Positions 17,899 through 26,457 of a DNA stretch of 64,000 bases are shown piece after piece; positions within the stretch are counted from its first letter, which is position 1, and each line of letters starts with the position of its first letter. This DNA comes from Bradyrhizobium nitroreducens (GTDB taxonomy: Bacteria; Pseudomonadota; Alphaproteobacteria; Rhizobiales; Xanthobacteraceae), in the NCBI RefSeq assembly GCF_002776695.1, contig NZ_LFJC01000003.1, forward strand, positions 2,328,317 to 2,392,316, read 5' to 3'. A program made the position numbers and the translations under genes. The notes beneath the pieces are model-generated. The model worked only from the letters and a program-made list of their open reading frames with translations, was not told where the DNA came from and searched no databases.

Positions 17899-18609
17899 AT
17901 GGCCAAGGTCGACACATCGCTGGTTGCGCATCTGCCGCTGTTTGCCGGGGTCACACCGGAAGCTCTGGACGAAATCCTGCGTGAGGCCCGTTCGGCGCGC
18001 TATCCCAAGAACAGCGCCATCTTCGAGCAGGGCGCGGACGCGCAATCCTTCTTCCTGCTGCTGCACGGCCATGTCCGCGCGGCCAAGACCACGCCGACCG
18101 GCGAGCAGATCGTGGTGCGCTATGTCGCGCCCGGCGAGACGTTCGGGCTCGCCATGGCGATCGGCGCCGCCCGGTATCCGGCGACCGCGATCGCAGTCGA
18201 TGACAGCGTGGTGCTAATCTGGCCGACCTCGGCGTGGCCACGGCTGGTCGAGCGATTTCCTTCTCTGGCCGCCAACACGCTCCAGACCGTCGGCACGCGC
18301 TTGCAGGAGAGCCACACCCGCATCCTGGAAATGTCGACCCAGCAGGTCGAGCAGCGCGTCGCGCATGCGCTGCTGCGCCTCGCCAAACAGTCCGGCAAGA
18401 AGCTCGACCAAGGCATCGAGATCGACTTCCCGATCAGCCGCCAGGACATCGCGCAGATGACCGGAACCACACTGCACACTGTCAGCCGCATCCTCAGCGG
18501 CTGGGAGAGCCAAGGCCTCGTCGAAAGCGGCCGTCAACGCATCATCCTGCGTAACCCGCATGGGATCGTCGTGTTGGCGGAGCGGAGCGCCGACAGCGGA
18601 GCGGTATGA
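17899..18609 (+). CDS. nnrR: Crp/Fnr-family regulator, NnrR type
   Basis: 236-residue regulator with a cyclic-nucleotide-binding-like N-domain (HLPLFAGVTPEALDEIL), a dimer helix and a C-terminal Crp HTH (ISRQDIAQMTGTTLHTVSR). No Fnr-type N-terminal cysteine cluster is seen, which fits NnrR/Nnr or FixK-like proteins. The ATG at 17899 follows an AAGGAG site. The nirK-nnrS neighbourhood and the recalled position of nnrR in B. diazoefficiens support the name. It would activate nirK and related genes in response to NO or low oxygen. Confidence 0.85.
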   Translation: MAKVDTSLVAHLPLFAGVTPEALDEILREARSARYPKNSAIFEQGADAQSFFLLLHGHVRAAKTTPTGEQIVVRYVAPGETFGLAMAIGAARYPATAIAVDDSVVLIWPTSAWPRLVERFPSLAANTLQTVGTRLQESHTRILEMSTQQVEQRVAHALLRLAKQSGKKLDQGIEIDFPISRQDIAQMTGTTLHTVSRILSGWESQGLVESGRQRIILRNPHGIVVLAERSADSGAV

Positions 18610-18721
18610 CCGCCGCACCAAGGCGCCTGCGCCCGAGATAAGGGCGGGGGCGCTTCCGCTTACGGCGAAAGCCGTCCCCTCACCCGAGAATCCGCGCGCG
18701 CCCGCGCGAATTCCAGACCGT

Positions 18722-18925
18722 TCACGCCGGCACGCAACCGACCAGCGCGGCGAGGAATTTTTCGCGGTCGATGCCATGCTCGCGGCAGGCATCATCCACC
18801 GTGTGGAAGGTTGCGATCGGGCAACCGACACAAGCCAGCTTGAAGGCCAGAAACACGCGGATCGTGTGCGGCGCCGTACGCATGATGTCATCGACCAGAT
18901 CGTCGGATGCAAAGGACATGGACAA
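18722..18925 (-). CDS. DUF1858 domain protein
   Basis: 67-residue protein of the DUF1858 (ScdA N-terminal-like) family. The single domain has a CVGCP motif at about residue 32 and a second Cys (C47, DACREHG), features of a redox or metal/NO-sensing role proposed for relatives. A perfect-form TTG-N8-CAA box lies 43 bases upstream, so it should be induced with nirK. Function unproven. Confidence 0.88.
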   Translation of the reverse strand: MSMSFASDDLVDDIMRTAPHTIRVFLAFKLACVGCPIATFHTVDDACREHGIDREKFLAALVGCVPA

Positions 18926-18967
18926 CTCCGTTCCCCCACGAAATTAGCGGAACGGGCCGGAGTCTCC

Positions 18968-18981
18968 TTGTCGAAGCGCAA
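18968..18981. promoter_or_regulatory. FNR/NnrR-type box upstream of DUF1858 gene
   Basis: TTGTCGAAGCGCAA (TTG-N8-CAA) lies 43 bases before the DUF1858 start on the minus strand. Its sequence is very close to the box before nirK (TTGTCGCAGCGCAA). Confidence 0.65.
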
Positions 18982-19002
18982 GCTGCTACCAGTTTCTCCC
19001 TT

Positions 19003-19108
19003 CGTCATTCCGGGGCGCGCCTCTTGGCGCGAGCCCGGAAATCCATTGGACGCGCAGAGACAGTCGCACGATGGATTCCCGGTTCGCCCTTCGGCGCCCC
19101 GGAATGAC
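19003..19108. repeat. Intergenic palindromic repeat (CGTCATTCCGGGGCGC type)
   Basis: The sequence starts CGTCATTCCGGGGCGC and ends GGCGCCCCGGAATGAC, its near inverse complement, with smaller hairpins between. It fills the gap between the convergently read end of hemN and the DUF1858 promoter. It belongs to the dispersed repeat type seen throughout this window. Confidence 0.7.
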
Positions 19109-19123
19109 AGAGAGAGCGTGGCT

Positions 19124-20476
19124 CTACACAGCCCGGCTGTGCAGCTGCTTTGCCGGATTGAGATGCGCGTCGAACGCGGCGGCGACGCTGCGAACCAGGA
19201 AGCGGGAGTCTTTTGCGACCGCGAGGCGATTGCCCTCCAGCTTCACGACGCCGTCGGAGATCAGCGGCTTCAGACGCGCCGCCGAGTTCAGCATCGCCCC
19301 GGCTTCTGCGCCATGGCGCGCGCAGATGTCGCCGAGATCGGCACTGAACTCGCACATGATGCGTTCGATGATGTCGGCGCGCAACCGGTCGTCGTCGGTG
19401 AGCCCGTAGCCCTTCGCGGTGGCCGGACGGCCCGCGGCGATGCTCTGCGCATAGGCACCGATCTGCACCTCGTTCTGGACGTAGCCCTGCGGCAGATGCC
19501 CGATCGCGCTCGCACCGAAGCCGAGCAGGACTTCACTCTTGTCGGTGGTGTAGCCCTGAAAATTGCGCCGCAGCGTCCCCTCCTCGAAGGCCACCGCCAT
19601 GGAATCGTCGGGCCGGGCGAAATGATCGAGCCCGATCTGCACGTAGCCGGCTTCCTTCAGCGCATTGGCGATCGCGCAGGCCTGGTCGTGGCGCGCAAGG
19701 CCATCGGGCAGCACGCCCTCGTTGATCATGCGCTGATGCTTCTTGAAATCGGGCACATGGGCGTAGCCGAACACGGAGAAGCGGTCGGGCGCGAGCGTGA
19801 GGCTGCGCCGAACCGTATCCAGGCACGATGCGACGGTCTGGTGCGGCAGCCCGTAGATCAGGTCGAAATTCACCCCCGTAATGCCGGCGCGCCGGAGCAT
19901 GTCGACCACGGACGCCGTCTGTTCAAAACTCTGCACGCGATTGATGGCGCGCTGCACCACGGGATCGAAGCTTTGCACGCCGAGGCTGGCGCGGTTGACG
20001 CCCGAGAGCCGCATCGCCTCGACCATGTCGGCGGTCAACGTGCGGGGATCGATCTCGACCGCGATCTCGGCCGAGGGCAGCACGAAGAACTTCTGCCGCA
20101 TCGTCGCCATCAAATCGGCAAAGGCCTCCGGCTGCATGATCGTCGGCGTACCGCCGCCGAAATGGATGTGCTCCACCTTGATGCGGCGGCCGATGGTATC
20201 GGCAATCTGGGAGATCTCGTTGCGCAGCGTCCGCTGATAACCGGCGATGAGCTCGTCGCGGCGGACGATCTGGGTATGACAGCCGCAATACCAGCACATC
20301 TCGCGGCAGAACGGGACGTGGAGATAGAGCGAGGCGCTGGCGCCCGCCGGCAGCTCCGCCAACCACCGGGCATAGGTGTCCGGACCGATCGCCTTCGAGA
20401 AATGCGGTGCGGTCGGATAGCTCGTGTAGCGTGGCAATCGCTCTTCGCCGTAGCTCGCCGCGAGGTCAGCTCTCAT
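19124..20476 (-). CDS. hemN: Oxygen-independent coproporphyrinogen III oxidase HemN
   Basis: 450-residue radical-SAM enzyme that converts coproporphyrinogen III to protoporphyrinogen IX without oxygen, feeding heme synthesis at low oxygen. The [4Fe-4S] motif is seen as CREMCWYCGC near residue 60. FGGGTPT and a C-terminal HemN domain follow. The start region RLPRYTSYPTAPHF is typical. Two FNR-type boxes lie 90-140 bases upstream. As recalled, B. diazoefficiens hemN2 is in this position and is FixK2-controlled. Confidence 0.95.
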   Translation of the reverse strand: MRADLAASYGEERLPRYTSYPTAPHFSKAIGPDTYARWLAELPAGASASLYLHVPFCREMCWYCGCHTQIVRRDELIAGYQRTLRNEISQIADTIGRRIKVEHIHFGGGTPTIMQPEAFADLMATMRQKFFVLPSAEIAVEIDPRTLTADMVEAMRLSGVNRASLGVQSFDPVVQRAINRVQSFEQTASVVDMLRRAGITGVNFDLIYGLPHQTVASCLDTVRRSLTLAPDRFSVFGYAHVPDFKKHQRMINEGVLPDGLARHDQACAIANALKEAGYVQIGLDHFARPDDSMAVAFEEGTLRRNFQGYTTDKSEVLLGFGASAIGHLPQGYVQNEVQIGAYAQSIAAGRPATAKGYGLTDDDRLRADIIERIMCEFSADLGDICARHGAEAGAMLNSAARLKPLISDGVVKLEGNRLAVAKDSRFLVRSVAAAFDAHLNPAKQLHSRAV

Positions 20477-20565
20477 GTCTTACCCATTCGTAAATTTCGG
20501 CCGTGTAGAGACATCACGGCAAATCACGGAATGTACTCCACTAACCCGGATCCGAGGGGGCGACC

Positions 20566-20579
20566 TTGCGCTCGCTCAA
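20566..20579. promoter_or_regulatory. FNR-type box 1 between hemN and the small membrane protein
   Basis: TTGCGCTCGCTCAA (TTG-N8-CAA) lies 90 bases upstream of the hemN start. It is one of two such boxes in this divergent promoter region and probably serves hemN. Confidence 0.6.
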
Positions 20580-20602
20580 AGTCGGCCGGGGGCTTGCGGA
20601 CA

Positions 20603-20616
20603 TTGCGCTCGCGCAA
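20603..20616. promoter_or_regulatory. FNR-type box 2 between hemN and the small membrane protein
   Basis: TTGCGCTCGCGCAA is a symmetrical TTGCG-N4-CGCAA site, 64 bases before the ATG at 20680. The distance is like that of the nirK box from nirK, so it may serve the small gene and the copper chaperone behind it. Confidence 0.65.
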
Positions 20617-20679
20617 AGCGCAACGGCCGGCTCCAGGCCATGATTAGAGCAATTCGCACGACATCCGGAGCGTTTGCCC

Positions 20680-20874
20680 ATGAGGCTTCTTGCACTCGAA
20701 CTGATACTTTCCTTGCTCGACGTCCGCGGCCATATCCCGCGTTTCGACGATTTTCGGCCGGCCCCGGTCGCCCCGGCCGGCACCGCCCGCGCTCTGGCCG
20801 CCGTCATCGCTGTCCTCGCCGTGCTGTCGCTGGCGATCTGGGCGGTGGTCTGGCTTGCCACGCATCTGTTCTAG
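20680..20874 (+). CDS. Small membrane protein, function unknown
   Basis: 64-residue protein with an N-terminal helix (MRLLALELILSLLDVRG), a short Pro/Arg loop and one strong membrane segment at the C-terminus (AALAVIAVLAVLSLAIWAVVW-like). A GGAG ribosome site is nine bases before the ATG. It lies behind an FNR-type box and 25 bases before the copper chaperone gene, so a role in anaerobic respiration is inferred. No family recognised. Confidence 0.7.
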   Translation: MRLLALELILSLLDVRGHIPRFDDFRPAPVAPAGTARALAAVIAVLAVLSLAIWAVVWLATHLF

Positions 20875-20899
20875 TCGCGTCTTCCACAAGGCTCCGATC

Positions 20900-21775
20900 A
20901 TGATCTCATTCAAGCGCGCGTTCGCCGGCGCGGTCATCCTGACATGCCTTGCCGGGTCGCCCGCCCACGCAGCCGACACGACCAGCGGCGATCTCGTCAT
21001 CACCGGGGCCTGGAGCCGGGCGACGCCCGGCGGAGCCAAGGTCGCCGGCGGCTATCTGACGATCGAGAACCGGGGCCATTCGGCGGAGCGCCTGCAAGCC
21101 GCATCGACCGCCCATGCGCTTCGAACCGAGATCCACGAAATGGCCGTCAACGACGGTGTCATGACGATGCGCGCGCTCGACAAGGGGCTGGTCATCGCAC
21201 CCGGGCAAATCATCACCCTCGCGCCCGGCGGCGGGCATCTGATGTTCATCGGCCTCGATATCCCGCTCCACGCCGGCGACCAGATGCCGGTGAAGCTGTC
21301 GTTCGAGCATGCCGGCGAGGTGAATGTGACGCTGGACGTGCAGGCGATCGGCGCGCAGGCGCCCGCAAGGACGGTGAGCACCGCAGCAGCGGAGCCCGCG
21401 CATCGCGCGGAGCAGGCTGCGGCGGCTTCAGTCGCAGCGACGTCCGACGCGGACGAGAGCTTCTTCACGCATCTCCATGCCGAGAAGGCCATGGCCAACT
21501 TCACGGTCTCGCCGGGCCGCGCCGGTCCGGTCGAGATCGCAATCCAGCTCGAAGATGCGAACGAACTGCCCCTGAGTGCAGATGCGGTTGCAGTCACGCT
21601 CGGCAACGCCGAGCATGGCGTGGCGCCGATCACCGCAAACGCCGAACGCGTCGGCAACGATCGGTGGCGAGTCAGAATGTCGGCACCGTTGTCCGGCCGC
21701 TGGTCGCTCGGTCTCGACATCCGCATCACGCCGGTCGACGCGGTCAACGTCGTGTCACCGATCCTGCTCCGTTAA
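20900..21775 (+). CDS. Periplasmic copper chaperone PCu(A)C with extra C-terminal domain
   Basis: 291-residue exported protein with a signal peptide ending AHAAD. Residues about 30-150 form a PCuAC domain whose copper motif H(M)-x-M is represented by EIHEMAVNDGVMTMR and GGGHLMFIGL. An Ala-rich linker follows, then a second beta domain (FFTHLHAEKAMANFTVSPG to SGRWSLGLDIRI) resembling YtkA/FixH- or CopC-like modules. It lies directly upstream of nirK, so copper delivery to the nitrite reductase is a natural inference. Confidence 0.85.
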   Translation: MISFKRAFAGAVILTCLAGSPAHAADTTSGDLVITGAWSRATPGGAKVAGGYLTIENRGHSAERLQAASTAHALRTEIHEMAVNDGVMTMRALDKGLVIAPGQIITLAPGGGHLMFIGLDIPLHAGDQMPVKLSFEHAGEVNVTLDVQAIGAQAPARTVSTAAAEPAHRAEQAAAASVAATSDADESFFTHLHAEKAMANFTVSPGRAGPVEIAIQLEDANELPLSADAVAVTLGNAEHGVAPITANAERVGNDRWRVRMSAPLSGRWSLGLDIRITPVDAVNVVSPILLR

Positions 21776-21815
21776 GACACCTAAGTACTGTCGCGGAGCC
21801 GAATCCGGCGAAAAC

Positions 21816-21829
21816 TTGTCGCAGCGCAA
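21816..21829. promoter_or_regulatory. FNR/FixK/NnrR-type box upstream of nirK
   Basis: TTGTCGCAGCGCAA (TTG-N8-CAA) lies 70 bases before the nirK start, a normal distance for activation by a Crp/Fnr protein. Confidence 0.75.
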
Positions 21830-21898
21830 ACACTCTGGCCACGATCGGCGCACAGTGCATCCGTCATCAAAAACCTTTCCAGATGAAGGATGCCTACG

Positions 21899-22996
21899 AT
21901 GTTCACCCGCAGAGTCGCATTGATCGGCGCCGCAGCGACCGCTCTGATGCTGGCGACCCCCGCCATCGCTGCCGACGATCTCAAACTGCCGCGCCAGAAG
22001 GTCGAGCTGGTCGCTCCGCCCTTCGTGCATGCGCACGAGCAGGCGACCAAGCAGGGCCCGAAGATCATCGAGTTCAAGCTCACGATCGAGGAGAAGAAGG
22101 TCGTCATCGACGAGAAGGGCACCACCTTCCAGGCGATGACCTTCAACGGCTCGATGCCGGGCCCGCTGATGGTCGTACATGAAGGCGACTACGTCGAAAC
22201 GACGCTGGTCAATCCCGCGACCAACACCATGCCGCACAACATCGACTTCCATTCCGCGACCGGTGCGCTCGGCGGCGGCGCGCTGACGCTGATCAATCCC
22301 GGCGAGCAGGTCGTGCTGCGCTGGAAGGCGACCAAGACCGGCGTATTCGTCTATCACTGCGCCCCGGGCGGCCCGATGATTCCCTGGCACGTCGTCTCCG
22401 GCATGAACGGCGCCGTGATGGTGCTGCCGCGCGACGGACTGAACGACGGCAAGGGCCATGCGCTGAAGTACGACAAGGTGTACTATATCGGCGAGCAGGA
22501 CATGTATGTGCCGCGCGACGAGAAGGGCAACTTCAAGTCCTACGACTCGCCGGGCGAAGCCTTCACCGACACCGAAGAGGTGATGAAGAAGCTGATCCCC
22601 ACCCACGTCGTGTTCAACGGCAAGGTCGGCGCGCTCACCGGCAAGAATGCGCTCACCGCCAATGTCGGCGAGAACGTGCTGATCGTGCATTCGCAGGCCA
22701 ATCGCGACAGCCGCCCGCACCTGATCGGCGGCCACGGCGACTATGTCTGGGAGACCGGCAAGTTCGGCAACGCACCCGAGGTCGGACTCGAGACCTGGTT
22801 CATCCGCGGCGGCTCGGCGGGAGCTGCGCTGTACAAGTTCCAGCAGCCCGGCATCTACGCCTACGTCACGCATAATCTGATCGAGGCCGCCGACCTCGGC
22901 GCCACCGCGCACTTCAAGGTCGAAGGCAAGTGGAACGACGATCTGATGACCCAGGTGAAGGCGCCCGCCGAAATACCGGCTGCCAAGACCAACTAA
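21899..22996 (+). CDS. nirK: Copper-containing nitrite reductase NirK
   Basis: 365-residue periplasmic enzyme that reduces nitrite to nitric oxide. A twin-arginine-like leader ([17 protein letters not shown]) ends PAIAA. Copper ligands are visible: MPHNIDFH supplies type-1 His, the catalytic Asp and a type-2 His; YHCAPGG supplies type-2 His and type-1 Cys; IPWHVVSGM supplies type-1 His and Met; the catalytic His is in PTHVVFNG and the third type-2 His in the [13 protein letters not shown] region. ATG 21899 is chosen because GAAGGA precedes it at normal distance; ATG 21890 overlaps that site. Confidence 0.97.
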   Translation: MFTRRVALIGAAATALMLATPAIAADDLKLPRQKVELVAPPFVHAHEQATKQGPKIIEFKLTIEEKKVVIDEKGTTFQAMTFNGSMPGPLMVVHEGDYVETTLVNPATNTMPHNIDFHSATGALGGGALTLINPGEQVVLRWKATKTGVFVYHCAPGGPMIPWHVVSGMNGAVMVLPRDGLNDGKGHALKYDKVYYIGEQDMYVPRDEKGNFKSYDSPGEAFTDTEEVMKKLIPTHVVFNGKVGALTGKNALTANVGENVLIVHSQANRDSRPHLIGGHGDYVWETGKFGNAPEVGLETWFIRGGSAGAALYKFQQPGIYAYVTHNLIEAADLGATAHFKVEGKWNDDLMTQVKAPAEIPAAKTN

Positions 22997-23003
22997 ACGC
23001 GAC

Positions 23004-23029
23004 AAGGGGCCGGTCATCACCGGCCCCTT
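23004..23029 (+). terminator. Strong hairpin between nirK and nirV
   Basis: A perfect 11-bp stem (AAGGGGCCGGT/ACCGGCCCCTT) with a CATC tetraloop starts 7 bases after the nirK stop, with a short T/C-rich tail. It may be a terminator that lets only part of the transcription continue into nirV, or an mRNA-stabilising 3' structure. Confidence 0.7.
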
Positions 23030-23048
23030 CCTCCTTCGAGGAACGACC

Positions 23049-23927
23049 ATGCTGATCGCCTTCAAGCTCAAACTGGCACTCGCCTGCGCCGCCGGGCTCG
23101 CAGCTCCGATCGCGGTGGCGCCGGTGGTCTCGACCATGGCGGTCCGCGGCACAGCCGCGGAGCCTGCGATCGTCAGGGTCGCGCCGGGCAGCATGTCCTA
23201 TCGCGAGGCCGGCGATTTCACGCGCGCCGGACAGCAGGCGGAAGCGCCGCTGCGCGCGATGCGCGTCGACCGGCCGCTGCACATCATGCGCAATCAGGTC
23301 TCGTCATCCGACTATCAGCTTTGCGTGCAGGACGGCGCCTGCCGCGCGCTCGACCGCGACGTGGCGGTCGCGCCCGATCGCCCTGCAGTGCAGGTCAACT
23401 GGCACGACGCCGAGGCTTATGCGGGCTGGCTGTCGCGCAAGACCGGCCGCCATTATCGCCTGCCGAGCGATGCGGAATGGGCCTTTGCAGCCGGCTCCCG
23501 ATTCAAGGATGATGGCGTGGCGGTCGATGCGAACGATCCTTCAAAGCGCTGGATCAGCCGCTATGAACGCGAATCCGAACGCGACCTCTCCGACACCACG
23601 GCCTATCCGTTCGGCAAGTTCGGACCGAACGAGCATGGCGTTCAAGATCTCGCCGGCAACGTCTGGGAGTGGACCTCGACCTGCTTCGTGCGCTCGCGCG
23701 TCGACGAGGCCGGCAACGCGGGCCGCCCGACCGTGAATTGCGGCGTGCGTGTCGCCGAGGGCGCGCATCGCGCCTATGTCACCGATTTCATCCGCGACGC
23801 CCGCGCCGGCGGCTGCGCCCAGGGCGTGCCGCCCGCCAATCTCGGCTTCCGCCTGGTGCGCGAGGAGACGTCGTGGGTCGCGAGCGTGTCGGCGCGATGG
23901 AGCAAGGTGTGGGCGGCAAGGACGTAG
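23049..23927 (+). CDS. nirV: NirV, formylglycine-generating-enzyme-like protein
   Basis: 292-residue exported SUMF1/FGE-sulfatase-modifying-domain protein, the NirV that follows nirK in many denitrifiers. An N-terminal hydrophobic leader is present. The domain shows MRNQVSSSDYQLCVQDGAC, HYRLPSDAEWAFAAG, GVQDLAGNVWEWTSTC and NLGFRLVREE. Its exact task in nitrite reduction is unknown. It follows the hairpin 20 bases downstream and probably shares the nirK promoter. Confidence 0.92.
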   Translation: MLIAFKLKLALACAAGLAAPIAVAPVVSTMAVRGTAAEPAIVRVAPGSMSYREAGDFTRAGQQAEAPLRAMRVDRPLHIMRNQVSSSDYQLCVQDGACRALDRDVAVAPDRPAVQVNWHDAEAYAGWLSRKTGRHYRLPSDAEWAFAAGSRFKDDGVAVDANDPSKRWISRYERESERDLSDTTAYPFGKFGPNEHGVQDLAGNVWEWTSTCFVRSRVDEAGNAGRPTVNCGVRVAEGAHRAYVTDFIRDARAGGCAQGVPPANLGFRLVREETSWVASVSARWSKVWAART

Positions 23928-23975
23928 GCGGATCCGACCCGCGAAATCGCAAAGCGGCGGCCGCGCCTCATACTC

Positions 23976-24092
23976 CGTCATTGCGAGCGTAGCGAAGCAA
24001 TCCAGAATCTTTCGGCGGGGACGGCCTGGATTGCTTCGTCGCATCAGCGCAAAATTGCTACGCAATTTTGTCGCGAGCTCCTCGCAATGACG
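23976..24092. repeat. Intergenic palindromic repeat (CGTCATTGCGAG type), copy 1
   Basis: It starts CGTCATTGCGAGCGTAGCGA and ends in GCTCCTCGCAATGACG, its inverse complement, with an inner hairpin around CAAAATTGCTACGCAATTTTG. It lies between nirV and the convergent acetyltransferase. A second copy of the family is at 60256-60342. Confidence 0.75.
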
Positions 24093-24112
24093 CGACTGGA
24101 GCGCGCCTGCGC

Positions 24113-24772
24113 TCAACTGTCACCATTCGCGGAGCATCCCATCTTGCGCGCAAACATGCGAAAGCCGGGCGCGCCGATGATCGCCTCGAACGCGGGATCG
24201 CGCTTTTCCTCGGCAAGGACAAAACCCGCCTTGGCGTAGGCGCGCTCGGCGGGCTCGTTGCCGATCAGGAACGAAATCGTCGCCCGGTTAAATCCGGCCG
24301 CCCGCCCCTTCTCCAGCGCGTGCGCGATCAGCGCCTGCACCAGGCCGCGGCCGCGATGAACGGGATCGGTCGCAACATGCTCGATCATCCAGTCGCCTTC
24401 GCCGCCCTGAACCCAACAGGCCCGCGTGTAGCCGCCGCGGCGGCGGATGGCCTCCAGCTCCGACGCAGCGAGGCCGGTCGCAGCCGCGACTTCCTCGATC
24501 GCACGCCAGGCCGCAGGTCCCGTACCGGCTCCGGGCAGCGCGCATAGCGCCGCGGCCGGCTTGCCGTCGACCTCGGCGACCAGGAATTGCGAGACGTGCC
24601 ACATCGACATGGCCTGCGCGACCGCGATGCGCGCGATGAACGCACGGCATTGCGCATCGGGCCAGCCGAGCGCGACGTCGAACCAGCCGCGCGAGCGATA
24701 GCCGCGCTGCGATGACTGGATGGTTTGTGCGATGAATTCGGCATCTTCGGGACGCGCGGACCTTATCGTCAT
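24113..24772 (-). CDS. GNAT-family N-acetyltransferase
   Basis: 219-residue GNAT protein. The acetyl-CoA motif is visible as VATDPVHRGRGLVQALIAHAL (V/I-x-x-x-x-R-G-x-G) and is followed by the C-terminal GNEPAERAYAKAGFVL helix-strand. Substrate not predictable. It lies 22 bases downstream of the CoA-transferase B gene on the same strand and may be cotranscribed with it. Confidence 0.88.
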   Translation of the reverse strand: MTIRSARPEDAEFIAQTIQSSQRGYRSRGWFDVALGWPDAQCRAFIARIAVAQAMSMWHVSQFLVAEVDGKPAAALCALPGAGTGPAAWRAIEEVAAATGLAASELEAIRRRGGYTRACWVQGGEGDWMIEHVATDPVHRGRGLVQALIAHALEKGRAAGFNRATISFLIGNEPAERAYAKAGFVLAEEKRDPAFEAIIGAPGFRMFARKMGCSANGDS

Positions 24773-24794
24773 GCGCGCCCCGTTCTCGAAGACC

Positions 24795-25445
24795 TCAGGT
24801 GTTCTTCAGCGCCACGCGGAATTCGGCTTCGGTCTTGGCCTTGACCTCGTCGAGCGTGACGCCGTCGGCGAGCTCGATCAGGGCCATGCCGCCGTCGCCG
24901 TGCTTGTCGATGGTGAAGACCGCCAGATCGGTGACGACCATGTCGACCACGCGCTCACCGGTCAGCGGCAGGTTGCACTTCTTCAGGAGCTTCGAGCCGT
25001 CCTTGGCGGAATGCTCCATCACCACGACGACGCGCTTGACGCCGGCGACGAGGTCCATCGCGCCGCCCATGCCCTTGACCATCTTGCCGGGGATCATCCA
25101 GTTGGCGAGATCGCCGTTCTGGGCCACCTGCATGGCGCCGAGGATCGACAGATCCATGTGACCGCCACGGATCATGCCGAAGGAATCCGCGCTGGAGAAA
25201 TACGAGGTCGAGGGCAGCTCGCTCACGGTCTGCTTGCCGGCGTTGATGAGGTCGGCGTCTTCCTCGCCCTCATAGGGGAACGGGCCCATGCCGAGCATGC
25301 CGTTCTCGCTCTGCAGGCTGACGTCGACGCCGTCGGGGATGTAGTTCGAGACCAGCGTCGGGATGCCGATGCCGAGATTGACGTAGTAGCCGTCGCGCAA
25401 TTCCTTTGCGGCGCGCGCGGCCATCTGTTCACGGGTCCAGGCCAT
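24795..25445 (-). CDS. 3-oxoacid CoA-transferase subunit B
   Basis: 216-residue small subunit of a succinyl-CoA:3-ketoacid (or 3-oxoadipate) CoA-transferase. It contains the catalytic Glu motif ([12 protein letters not shown]), [17 protein letters not shown] at the start and [20 protein letters not shown] later. Its start overlaps the stop of subunit A (ATGA). It transfers CoA to acetoacetate or 3-oxoadipate; the acid cannot be decided without comparison. Confidence 0.93.
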   Translation of the reverse strand: MAWTREQMAARAAKELRDGYYVNLGIGIPTLVSNYIPDGVDVSLQSENGMLGMGPFPYEGEEDADLINAGKQTVSELPSTSYFSSADSFGMIRGGHMDLSILGAMQVAQNGDLANWMIPGKMVKGMGGAMDLVAGVKRVVVVMEHSAKDGSKLLKKCNLPLTGERVVDMVVTDLAVFTIDKHGDGGMALIELADGVTLDEVKAKTEAEFRVALKNT

Positions 25446-26182
25446 CAGATTTCAACTCCTGTTCCGGCCGCAGGTGCGCTGGTGGGGCGCGGGCGGGTGT
25501 TGCGGAATTCGATGCGCTTCTTGGCCGTGCCGACCTCGACGATGCGCTTCACGAAGATGCCGGGCGTGTGGATGTGATCGGGGTTGAGTTCACCGGCCGG
25601 AACCAGATGCTCGACCTCGGCCACCGTGATCTTGGCGGCGGTCGCCATCATCGGGTTAAAGTTGCGCGCCGTCTTGCGGTAGATGAGGTTGCCGGCGGTG
25701 TCGCCCTTCCAGGCATGCACGATGGCGAGGTCGGCGAACAGACCGCGCTCCATCAGGTACTTCTCGCCGTCGAATTCCTTCACTTCCTTGCCTTCGGCGA
25801 TCAGCGTGCCGACGCCGGTCTTGGTGTAGAAGGCCGGGATGCCGGCGCCGCCGGCGCGGATGCGCTCGGCCAGCGTGCCTTGCGGATTGAATTCGAGTTC
25901 CAGTTCGCCGGCGAGGAATTGCTGCGCGAACAGCTTGTTCTCGCCGACATAGGACGAGATCATCTTCTTGATCTGGCGGGTTTCGAGCAGGCGGCTGAGC
26001 CCGATGCCGTCGACGCCGGCATTGTTGGAGACGACCGTAAGCCCCTTGACGCCGGACTCGCGGATCGCATCCGACAGCTCCTCGGCGATGCCGCAGAGGC
26101 CAAAGCCTCCCGACATGATCATCATGTTGTCTTTGAGAATGCCTGACAGAGCCGACTTGGCGTCGGGATAGACCTTGTTCAT
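25445..26182 (-). CDS. 3-oxoacid CoA-transferase subunit A
   Basis: 245-residue large subunit partner. The CoA-transferase 1 signature is clear ([14 protein letters not shown] near residue 34). [20 protein letters not shown] and the C-terminal [15 protein letters not shown] follow. It is the first gene of the A-B pair, with about 260 bases of leader before the divergent AsmA gene. Confidence 0.93.
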   Translation of the reverse strand: MNKVYPDAKSALSGILKDNMMIMSGGFGLCGIAEELSDAIRESGVKGLTVVSNNAGVDGIGLSRLLETRQIKKMISSYVGENKLFAQQFLAGELELEFNPQGTLAERIRAGGAGIPAFYTKTGVGTLIAEGKEVKEFDGEKYLMERGLFADLAIVHAWKGDTAGNLIYRKTARNFNPMMATAAKITVAEVEHLVPAGELNPDHIHTPGIFVKRIVEVGTAKKRIEFRNTRPRPTSAPAAGTGVEI

Positions 26183-26457
26183 ACAGGAAACCTTCGGCTT
26201 GGAGGCGTCGCGCCCTATTGGCGGCGATTATTAGGCGAAATCCTCCAAAGCCGTCAATGATACGGGGTTCTCCGCGCGGCGTTCGGGTGATAGAAGCTGC
26301 CCACGCCGTGGGCAGAACCGTCTGCGGCCTTGAAAGCGACAAGAAAACCCATCAAGTTGCGGCACTTAACATAACGGGGCTCGGGCGCGGGCACGCAGGT
26401 TTCCCCTCCCGCCCGTCCGGCTCCAACGACCAACCCGATCAGGACATGCCATTGACC

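Noticed and set aside
18560..20647. 695-codon plus-strand open frame opposite hemN and DUF1858
   Set aside because: It is a shadow of two well-supported minus-strand genes and runs across their promoters.
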